A stretch of DNA of 64,000 nt, taken from NCBI GenBank assembly GCA_036571765.1, contig BROE01000022.1, positions 17,941,558 to 18,005,557 of the forward strand. Direction: 5' to 3'. The notes beneath the pieces are model-generated. The model did not search any database. It worked only from the letters and a program-made list of their open reading frames with translations, and was not told the DNA's origin. The stretch comes from Plecoglossus altivelis. Its lineage: Eukaryota > Chordata > Actinopteri > Osmeriformes > Plecoglossidae. Positions within the stretch are counted from its first letter, which is position 1. Each line of letters starts with the position of its first letter. Positions 9,301-21,300 of this stretch are shown here, in pieces. The position numbers were made by a program, and so were the translations under genes.

Positions 9301-12300
9301 TACATAAACCCTTACGGAGCTAGAAATCCAGATGCGGTCGGTTCTGCGCCGTTACCGGGGACGACGAGCGAGGCGTCTCTCTGTTCTCCTGCTGACAGGA
9401 GTCCGGGTTAGCCAGGGGGACTCGAGATGTACTTTCTCATCCCGACGCGAGACTGCGTCTCAGTAACTGCGCTCCCCCACATACAGAACAAATTGGCCAA
9501 TCTTAATGTCAGCAAAATGTCACTTCATTATAAAAGCTTTGCCTCCTCTCTGTGACAGCCTCATACAGCTCTTTCTTCACAGCATGGGACTATACATCCG
9601 CTACATTAGGCATAAATGACACCTGTGAAGGCAGAGTGGGCTGAGGGCTTCCAATAGGTTCTGCTTGTGAGTCTAGTACATCACTATGCAACTACCGGTA
9701 TCTTTGGAAGGAATAACACACATGAAGAAAATGTATTGTTAGTGTGGTAAAAAAAAAAAAAAAAGACGAAAAAAAAGAAAAAAGATTAAGGTAAGAGCTA
9801 ACGTCATGAATAACCAAACGGGCTGAATTTGGTCGAACCAGTTCGGGGACAAAGCTTGCGTCCACAACACTGGCGATGTGAAATTCAGGATGGGAGTTTG
9901 CGGCGAGACTGCAGTTTTGACATGGGCCCAAGAGACAGCTGGCGCGAGCCCCCCCTCCTCCAGCGGCACAGCCAATCAGAGAGCTCTCTAGTCGCTGTCG
10001 TCCGACCAGCGGAAGCGTCCCATCTCCACGGCCATGTTGATTTTGCGGCCCTCTCTGACACTGCTGGACTTGGAGGAGTTCTGCTTGGCCTGCATGTTGA
10101 CCTGCATGCCGGAGTGGAGCACCGGGTCGCCCACGTCCAGGGCAAACATGTCCCCAAAGCCCTTCATCATGGCCTGCAGGCTCAGCCTGTCCACCTCCCC
10201 GTTACTGGAGGTGGTGGAGACCTGACACGACAGCTCCGAACTGTTCGACTCCTCCGTCTTTGACTCAAAGAACGACTCTGCGCTAATCTTTGCGGCCACA
10301 GGGAGGAAGAGCTGGGAGGCGAAGACGGAGGAAAGGAGGAGACAGAAGGAAGAGAGAACGAGGAGGTGGGAGGGAGGGAGGGAGGGAGGGGAGGAAAGAA
10401 AAGGAAGTACAGAAGTTAGTTTGAGATCCCACACAGCTCACCCAAGAGAATGTTGAAAAGTTACTTTATTTCATCCAATAAAAGTAGTGATTTTTAGAAA
10501 CATAGGGTTTAGAAATACAGTCAACAGGAATAACAGAGAATATTGGAGAGAAGGAAAATCTTTTGAATACAGTATAAAGGATAATTGGAGGAGACAAAGA
10601 GAGGGTGGGCCTACATCTATTAGGAAGCTAAATGCATCTGGACGTGCATTAAGGTACACATGTCAACGCCCTGAAAATATATAATCAGCTAACACGCTAA
10701 GAACAGTTAGCAATATATATTTAGCCATATATATTCTAATATCACACCAGAAAGGAGAAATAGAAAACACAGTGAGGTAGAGATACCGTGACAAAGCTAA
10801 CAAGCAACTGCTACTTAGTGCAAACCTGCTGCTAACCCCTAGGAGGCATCCAGGTGAGAAGACATGCAGTGCCAAACGCTTCACGCTATCACCAGCCTGC
10901 TCACTTTACCTGCCACATGCAACCCACATACAGCGCGCTCTGCTTTCAACTCGATTTGTCTGAAGTACACCTCAAGCCACATACATGTGCCACTTAAAAT
11001 GCGCCGTATAAAAGTTGATGCTGACATCCGCAGACAGCAATGGCGTGTGTGTAATAACACTGGCCTCCCTAAAACTGCAGTCGCCTTTAGACCCAAGCTG
11101 CAGCCCTGCATTACACATCGGGCAACGCTTGACCTACCAGTCAGCCATGCCCAGCTCCACAGTGACACCGACACCAAACCTGCCACTCAATCACAACCAA
11201 CTCTACTCGAGGTCACAGAACCACGGTCTTCTGGAACTGCCACACGGATCCATGCACACTTATGCCCCAATTTACGCTCATATTTAAGTTCCATCCATTT
11301 ATCCCTCCACAGTCTGTGCGACACATTTCTGTGTTTGCCTAACGTGGAGGGCCAAGCCACAAATGAACTAGACGCGTGACAACCATGAGCACACAGGTGC
11401 GCCGACCGACACGGACGACACACACGGTGAAGCTCACCATGCTGTCTGGATCCACAGGGCTTAGACGGAGGTGCGTTTGAGGCCAGGGACCTGTGTGGAG
11501 GGTGGACTCATTGGAGGCCGGTGCTGTGCTTGTGGATGTTGGCGCCAGAAGTGCTCCTCGCCTCCGCTGGAGTAAGCTCTTGGGCGCTGCTTTTCGGTTC
11601 GCAGTTGTGGCCGTCGAGATCTATCGGCGGCTCCTGGTGGATCCATGGGTGGGTGCTCGAGGATGTGGACAGTGCGATGTGGGCCACAGACGTGCCACTG
11701 CATGATGGAACGGTGCGGTGGTTGCTGTTTTGTTCGTGAAAATGTGGGAGCACTGTGGTGCTGTGATGGACGTGGATAGTGGAGTCACCGGTGCCATCAG
11801 TGGTGGAACACGACTGACATGTGGGACCGGCTGCCTCGTAGCTGGACGTGGCGGCGTGCTTACGATCGGCTCTGTGGATAGACTGGGAGAGTTGGCTGTC
11901 AGTGGACCCCCTGGCGATAAAAGGACCATACCCACCACCCGTCACAGCGCAACCCTTGATTGGGCACGGTGTCCGTGTGTGGGCGTCGGGGGTGCCCTGG
12001 ATGGCTCCCTATGCGGATTGAGTGCGGCACAGGTGCTCGTGGATTGCCGTTCGCTGGAATCGTATGCGCGGTAGACTGTGCTGGAGTGGATGTAGGGGTG
12101 CTGTGTGGATGGACTGTGGGCACTCAGCGTCTGCTTGTGACCCATTGCGCGCATGAGGGCGGTTGCTGTCTGCGTTGGGGACTGAGTAGGGGCGCTGTGG
12201 GCGCGTTAGGGGTGCTGAATGCTGTTGTTGGATGGGCGGATAGCCGTTGTGTGGAGTGAGCTGGGGAGCTCACCGGGGTGTTGGACTGGTCGATCAGCTT

Positions 12301-15300
12301 GCGTTCCCAGATCTTCAGGCGACGTTCTCGCTCCTTCAGCTCCTGCTCCTTAGTGCTCAGGTCTCTCTCCAGCCTCTTCAGCCTCTCCAGAGTGGCCTCG
12401 ATCTCACACCTGCCCACAGCACATATTTACTCTGTAAGGGACCTCGCATGGTGACTAAATATTCAGCTACACTAATGTATACAATACTGTTTAAATGACA
12501 GAAGGGCAACGTGTTACTGTGGTTGGTGTCAGATGGTTTGTGTTTATGTTGACCTGTACTTTTCGAGATAACTTTGTTGACATTTTTGAGCAGGATTGAT
12601 TTGGTTTGCCCAGCAGATGGGGCTGTGAGTTACACAAAGGGTAGCCTCGCTGAGTCATGGGGCCAACATGTTCAGCTCAAACCGTGACTGTTTAAAAATA
12701 GCACGTGACACAGGAAGGAAGACACGCCCACCTCCCTCCCTCCCTCCCTCCTTGCAGGTCCTGACCCTACCTCCACTCCCCCCCCCTTCTCTCCTCAAAG
12801 ACTTTCCACTCATGCTCGAAACTTCTCTCATAATTGATTCTCTTGCTTGTCGCTTTCCTGACAAACTTGCTCGATATTTCTCGCTAATGCCACTGCCCCC
12901 CCTGCCCCCACCATGGCCCACCCACCCACTTGCACGTTACGCAATGTTTTCAAAATCTCCACCCTTTAAAGGCGTTCTCTCTAGCTGTCCTCTCCCTGTC
13001 TGTCACTGTATTCTCTCCTGTGATCCAGACAGATATCAGACTCAAACATAAAAGAGGAGACTGCCTGATGTTCTGGGCAGCTAGCTGACTGGCTTCATCA
13101 AGTGTGTAGTGAGAGTTTCAAAGACAGCAGCAGCAGCCTTGAACGCCTTCCACTCAACAAATCCCAACCTTCTGGATTGACAGTTTGACTAAGAAGAAGC
13201 AGGAATCCAAAAGGTTCAATCGTTCACTGTCAACGGTTGCATTAGTAGTTCATGATAAGCACTTTATACCATAGCAGCTAAAGCCAGACCATTAACTGCA
13301 CCCTAAATAAACCAAACAGGCCTGCAACACATCTGTTTCCTGCCATCTCCCTCTTGACCAGGCAAGTGACAAACCACCCAAGCTAGTGACAAACCACCCA
13401 GGCTAGCGACAAACCACACAGGCTAGCATCAAACCACCCAGGCTAGCGACAAACCACACAGGCTAGCGACAAACCACCCAAGCTAGCAACAAACCATGAG
13501 TCCTCCCGAAGCACCTGTTCAGTTCTAGAGAGCTGCAGACTGCGTTCCTATTCACAGCCTCACACCACATCCGTACCGTACAGCCAGCTCAGCCTTGGGT
13601 ACGACTCAAACGCCAAACAACTTGATTTCCACCGCGAAACGCCCCGACGCCGGCACCGAGCCGTCTGCCTGGACACGACGGCACGGCGGAGAGGAAGAGG
13701 CAGACGAGCCCCAGAGGCAGACAGCAGCTGAGGGCCCAGGCTGAGCTGAACATCACTGAACCTCCAGCTGCTCCTACAGCCCAATTAAACACTTCCACTT
13801 GAAAAACATGGTGATTATTTTTAGGCCTTGTGGGTAAAGAGAGGAAGTAGATCCAGATGGAGGAGGCTTTAGATACGCTGCCTTTATCTATCGCCGCAAT
13901 TAAAACAGATCTACATGCCCCACTCCAAACTCCTATCTGGTATCTAGTGGCCCAGGCAAGCAGCACTTGCACATGTTTCTTTGAATCTCTCTCTGATGAA
14001 TATTAAAGTGCTGGCAAAAGCCGTTGCTCGTGGTGAAAAGGGAAACCACGGCGGGAAAAGCGGTGTGTGGCGCGAGGACGTGTGATTGCCGTACCTCCAC
14101 TCGGCTTTGTTGTGCAAGAAAGTGTTGCACTGTTGAGGAAGTTTGCTGTCGTTGGACATGGACTCCAGAGTGGAGAGGATTTCTTTAAACACGGGCCGCT
14201 CCTGGTGGGGGGAGAGAAACGCAAGCGGCGCTGCCTTATCTGGTAGGCAGGGACAGGTGCCATGAACAGCTTGAATGAATGAGGAATGCGGATGGACTCC
14301 TACCTTTGGCTCAGTCACCCAACACTTCCTCATCAGCTGAGCAAAGCTGCTGGGGCAGCTGCTGGGAATGGTGAGTCTCTGGAACAGGCAGGAAGTCATA
14401 CGCGTCCAACTCATTACTTAATAACAGCACCGGTTCAAAAAGTGTGAAGACTGAGACTTGACCGTATTTGGGTATGTTAGCGTGGCGCTAGATAAGATCA
14501 GGAAAGTGATTTTCTTGAGAGCAGGGAGACATGTTAGCAGCGATTAGGGGTTTTATACCTCGTTCTTCTCCACAACCAGCCAGGCCACCTGCAGGCCCTC
14601 CAGGCCTTTAAAGGGAATCTCACGAGTCAGCATCTCCCACAGCACCTGACACACACACACACACACACACACACAGGAACACACACACACACACAGGAAC
14701 ACAGACACACACACACACACAGGAACACACACACACACAGGAACACACACAGACAGGAACACACACAGACAGACACACAGGAACACACACACAAGCACGC
14801 ACAGGCGCGCGCACACACAGGAACACACACACAGACAGGCACACACACACAAACACACACACAGGCGCGCACACACACACAGGCACACACACACACAGAC
14901 AGGCATACACCCACACACACACAGACAGGCACACACACACAGACACACACACACGGGCTATGGTCAGTCAAGTGTGTCATCCACAACACTCTTCCTGCTA
15001 AGACTCTCCCACTGAGCTGAAGCGATTTACATCATTTATAAATATAATTTTTAAAAGTATACTGTGCATTCAATTCTAGTGACGTCAAAATGTTCTCAAC
15101 TTTGTAGTCTGACAACAAACTACTAAATTTAGTTGACCAGATAGTCCAGGTAAAGTGAGCCTGGCGTGTTGACCCCATGCCGCCTTGACCCCTGACCCTT
15201 CTTGTATGTGGCCTGTCTGTTAATGTCACAGTGGAGTCAGGCCCTGATTGGCTGCATAACAGCACGCCTTGTAGGCTCTGTCACCCTACTGGAATGTGGA

Positions 15301-18300
15301 TGAGCCCACACACACACAATCACACACACTTACGCACGCACATGCACACACTCACACACAATCACACACAATCAAACACACTCACAATCACACACACTTA
15401 CGCACACACATGCACACACTCACACACACAATCAAACACACTCACACACACAATCACACATGCACATGCACACACTCACACACACAATCACACACACTTA
15501 TGCACATGCACACACGCACAGGCGTGCACACAAAAATAGAATTTCTCCACTTCCTACTCAGAAATACCAGACTCTGTATAAGAAATGCAGTCATTTGAGA
15601 GGAAGCCAGAATAAGGATAACTTATGGCATTGTTAGTTTCCTGCAAAGGTCAACAAAGCCGTTCAAGTCCACTTTAACGATGGCAGAAATGCAGGCATGA
15701 AAATGTCATTCCTGAAAAGTCTGTCCTTTAAAAACGCTAGCTGTCCTTGCTGATTGGCAGTTTACACTTAGCCACGGCTGCATGAGCACAGGAAGGATTT
15801 TCCGTCAACCACTCAGGTTCTGTCGCTTTCTCAGCAAAGAAAAACAACGTTCTTTGCCTCCCCAGGCCCTCCAGTCCAGCATGTTCTAAAAAATTTTTTT
15901 TTAAACCCTACTCCTTCCTGAACGGCCTCTTCTAGAACATTGTGCCTCATTAGTGCGAGAGGAACTCACCACCCCGTAAGAGTAGGTGTCGCAGGTCTCA
16001 GAGACAGGCAGGCTCTGAATCACCTCAGGGGCCATCCAAGGGAAGGTCCCTACCAAGGACATGTGCGTGGTGTGGGACAGGAACCTGGACGCACCGAAGT
16101 CACAGATCTGAGGACACAAAGTCAGGGGATGGATGGTCGTGTGTCATGTCACGGCATATTGCAACAACCTTCACTCGCTACATTTTCTTAGTTTGATTGA
16201 GGAAACTTAAATACCTTGAGGACCTTGTCAGCTGTCAAGACCACTGCAACAGAGCACAGAAGAGTCAAGGAAGGTTCTCATTCCTCGAATTCACGTCATA
16301 ATAATCCTTGATTGTACAAAGCAACAGCATATCCTACTTCGGCTGTACACGCTTGATATTAATCGCGTGCTTAATTCTGTGATCTTTGTGTGGCGGGAAA
16401 CATAAATCACTGACTGATAAAGACATTTACCATTTCTGGACTTGAGGTCTCGGTGGATGACTTTGATGGGGGCCTCAGAGTGTAAATAGTGCATTCCTAC
16501 AGGGGAAATAAAGAAAGACTTCCAGTGAAGGAGATCCATTCAGTAAGCAGCCTGTGGGATCTAAGCCAGCATGCTGCCACCTAGCCTTCTCCCAGGTCAA
16601 CACATCCCAGACACCACCAGGCCTTTACACTCCATGGAAGGACATGCATCCTCTTACTTCAACAGGGTGAGTGAGATGGCAGTCGTACGAAAAAAAGACC
16701 ACTCTGCACAGAATAACAATGAGCTGGAAGACCTTGAGCAGATGTTTCTGGGGGGGAAAACGATGCCTTCCGAATGTGGCTAATGAGCTTCATCTACGGT
16801 GACTAGTGGGTGGTTCACTTCAGTCACATTCCTGTGCTAAATCACAGCCACACAAGCAGCCAGCACCATGACGGCCAGAAGGACTGCGTAGCATGCGCGC
16901 AACACCGGTCATTAGCAGACGTGTGAACGGCACATATTCCCAAATTCTGCAGCATTATGATGCAGAATTGGACTCACACATTCTGATTCTACTGTACTTC
17001 ATATCATTGTGAATATCTATTCATGATGCCAACAAAAGTGAACCATACCTTTAGCAATCTCCATAGCCCATGTCATTGCCTGGTCCATGTCCATGTCCTC
17101 GCTCTGGTCGCTGGACAGATAGTCATATAGGGACCCCCCGCTCGCGTACTCTGTAAACAAAACAGGCATGGCTACACTTACATGGTACCTACCACTTATT
17201 ATGAATCTACACAGCAAACCTGTCCATAGAAAGTGCTCATCTACAAGGCAGTGCTTTGAGCAAACAGAAAGTAACGTTTGGTTCAGCCATTGACCTGCCA
17301 GTGGGAATAAGCCCCGTATATCAGACAGACTGCCCCATCTTTACCCTGAGAGCCCTGTTATCTCCCAGCTTGGACTGGACAAGGTCATTAAAAACCATCA
17401 ACGTCCATCAAACTCTGTTTGCTCTAACAGAGCAGGGCTCTTGCGCCCTGCCTGCAGGAGAACTCAAATGAACCCCTAACTCTGTATATCACATGGGCAT
17501 CTCTATGAAGTACCTTGTGGACCGCATTCAATACCTGCTTACACATGTTGAACACCTGTTTAAACATGTGCACCGCTTAACAATAGGCCCTGGTTTTGAC
17601 CACAGTTCAGTCTGTCCCATGCTACACTGGCAGGTGACTAAGGTGTCCAGTCTGTCCCATGCTACACTGGCAGGTGACTAAGGTGTCCAGTCTGTCCCAC
17701 GCTACACTGACAGGTGACTAAGATGTTCAGTCTGTCCCACGCTACACTGACAGGTGACTAAGGTGTCCTGTCTGTCCCACGCCACACTGACAGGTGACTA
17801 AGGGGTCCAGTCTGTCCCACGCTACACTGACAGGTAACTAAGGTGTCCAGTCTGTCCCACGCCACACTGACAGGGGACTAAGGTGTCCAGTCTGTCCCAC
17901 GCTACACTGACAGGTGACTAAGATGTTCAGTCTGTCCCACGCTACACTGACAGGTGACTAAGGTGTCCAGTCTGTCCCACGCTACACTGACAGGTGACTA
18001 AGGTGTCCAGTCTGTCCCACGCTACACTGGCAGGTGACTAAGACATCCAGTCTGTCCCACGCTACACTGGCAGGTGACTAAGGTGTCCAGTCTGTCCCAC
18101 GCTACACTGACAGGTAACTAAGGTGTCCAGTCTGTCCCACGCTACACTGGCAGGTGACTAAGGTGTCCAGTCTGTCCCACGCTACACTGGCAGGTGACTA
18201 AGACATCCAGTCTGTCCCACGCTACACTGACAGGTGACTAAGGTGTTCAGTCTGTCCCACGCTACACTGGCAGGTGACTAAGGTGTCCAGTCTGTCCCAC

Positions 18301-21300
18301 GCTACACTGGCAGGTGACTAAGGTGTCCAGTCTGTCCCACGCCACACTGACAGGTGACTAAGGTGTCCAGTCTGTCCCATGCTACACTGGCAGGTGACTA
18401 AGGTGTCCAGTCTGTCCCACGCTACACTGACAGGTGACTAAGGTGTCCAGTCTGTCCCACGCTACACTGGCAGGTGACTAAGACATCCAGTCTGTCCCAC
18501 GCTACACTGACAGGTGACTAAGGTGTCCAGTCTGTCCCACGCTACACTGACAGGTGACTAAGGTGTCCAGTCTGTCCCACGCTACACTGACAGGTGACTA
18601 AGGTGTCCAGTCTGTCCCACGCTACACTGGCAGGTGACTAAGGTGTCCAGTCTGTCCCACGCTACACTGGCAGGTGACTAAGGTGTTCAGTCTGTCCCAC
18701 GCTACAGTGGCAGGTGACTAAGGTGTCCAGTCTGTCCCACGCTACACTGACAGGTGACTAAGGTGTCCTGTCTGTCCCACGCCACACTGGCAGGTGACTA
18801 AGGTGTCCAGTCTGTCCCACGCTACAGTGGCAGGTGACTAAGGTGTCCAGTCTGTCCCACGCTACACTGGCAGGTGACTAAGGCATCCAGCAGGAAGTAC
18901 TGCTGCTATTTAATGAACATGCTGTGTTATAAAGTCATTAGACTATGTGACTGATTTGATTATTACTTTCCAGATTGCAAGTATAGAAAATGTCAGTATA
19001 CAGAAGAAATACGATCACGTTTATGTTGCGTTCGATTTTCACAGCTTGTGGTCTTTTGACCCTAAGGACTGATAAATGGTCGTGGAATAGCAAAACAGGT
19101 CTTTTCCAAGAAAAGCAATAATACTGCTGTTTTTACCTGTTGGCTGAAAAGATGGACTATGCCCTTCAATCTCTGTACTTTGTAAAATGGTAAATTCCAT
19201 CTACGATTCAACTTCCTGTGCCTGTTGCAGACACTCCCAATCACACAATCCTCTCAGTTTATTTAAGAATAGGAAGGGCTAGCTGCAGATGCAGGTCATT
19301 AGAGTAAACACAGGAAAAAGATCCTTAAATTGAGTAAACGACAGTGAGAATAACTGGGTTTATGGGGCAGTTAGCGACAGGAGCTAATGACGGCTATCTA
19401 CCTTGTGGTCCGACAAGATTTCTCTCGAGAGATATTGTTTGTTAGAAAGCCCAGATTGATTTATATACGAGAGGACAGAGGAAATTTATAAGTAAGCTGG
19501 TGAATGTGGATATGGCACGGTCAGAAAGGCCATAAACATGTTTCCTTTATCTAGCTGCTAATTAGAATCTGCTTTGATAAATAGAGACTCCTTGACAACC
19601 AGCTGCTCCAGACTGCAGAAGAGTCTCTGCCCAGGTTCAGAGCTCTGCGATTATTATAAAAATTTAAAAAAATCATATCAGGTTGTAACTATTTACAGAG
19701 TCTGGGACAAACATCAGCCCTGCGACTGTGCAGAGCAACAGTTCAAACTCGGATGAGTAAATCGCACGTTCAACGGAGATAAACGGTTTCCCTCCGAAAG
19801 ATTTGTCTGAATAAAAGACGTCTGACGTTTTCTTGTGACCACGTTGCCCTGTGTCACTGCAGCTGGATGGTCCCATCTGAAGGACTTCTCAGAAAGCTGA
19901 CTGAACGCAGACAGAAGGACCTCCCTTTAGAAATGACCTCATGACAGGCCACAGCTGAGCTCTTACGGAAGCAGACAGCCACATTAGCCTGCCCAAAAAA
20001 GGACAACAGGAGATGCAAAGACACTTTTCATGTTGGAGACCTGGTACAGCACAAGGGTTCCCATGAAACCCACTGTTTAGCTGTTCCGTTTCTTTCTGTC
20101 ACGTTAAAGGAGAAATGGGAGAAATAGTACTCCTTTAAAAATCCCCGTAGACTAAACAAAAACATCCTTTAGAACTCTGTGATCTTATGAAATGTAAATA
20201 ACTTTCCGTGTCTTTCTATGCTCGCTGACAAAAACAAGTTCATTCATCACACAAATACGAGCTCTTTGCAGTGTCCTGTATAGCAGTCAGCGCATGTGCA
20301 AGAACAGATTCCTTCCATCAGAGAACCAAACACCACCACTAAACAGAAAACAATTTCCCAAACCAACAATAGGGTTTTGTTCAGTAAATATGATTTCTCG
20401 ATGTCTACGTCTTTGTTATGAAAACCGAGGTTGCATCCATGAACGCGGACCTCGGAGGCCCTGTTGATGGCGTGAGCTTTCTGAGGCAGCAGGCCCGTGT
20501 GCTAATGCATAGCTCCATTCAATGCTAAGCAAACAACATAGCTGTGAAGTGAGACACAGCAGATGGCTGTATGGCTGTATCCTCAACTGGTACCAAGTCG
20601 CCAAGAAGGTATTTGGTCTGGTTACTATGACAACCCGGACAGGGGGGGTGGGGGGTTGACGTACCTGTGACGATGCCATAGTTGGGTGGCTCGAGAACTG
20701 CCCCGTAAAACTGGATGATGTTTCGATGGCTGAGAACGCTGAGGATTTCAGCCTTAGAGAGGGAGAAGAGAGAGGGAGAGGGAGAAGAGAGAGAGAGAGG
20801 GGGGGGAGAGAGAGAGAGAGAAGACAATCACGAGACAACATCCAACAGTTCTCTTGAAAACGCCGACAACATGTCGACCATTTTCACCGTAGTGCGGCAG
20901 ATGAAGGGAAACGTATTCCTCCACTGAAAAGACTTCATTAGATTGTCACCAAATACTATGATGCACGATGATCAGTGTAATTAAGGAACGAGCGAGATGT
21001 GTTCCATTAAGCACGGCTTTCTGTGCTTGACAGAGGTTTCAAGCATATCACTGAACTTTCCAGCACTTTTTGAAAATTGACCCACGTTCCGAGTGTGTTG
21101 ACACAGGCCTCGATATGAATCTGAATAACCCGTAGAGGATTTCTATGATGTTTCGTTTTGTCTTCAGACAATGAGGCTATCACTTCAAAGTCATTTCTAG
21201 ACCAAGTTCTCGTGGTTTAATTGGGTCTAATACAATCCCTCATTTGGTAATAATCTTTCTTTTAAAACAGACGGTAGACACGGTAGCGCTCGCAAAGCAA

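Noticed and set aside
17602..18893. CRISPR-like regular repeats
   Set aside because: Head-to-tail 40-bp units with no unique spacers in a vertebrate intron; a minisatellite.
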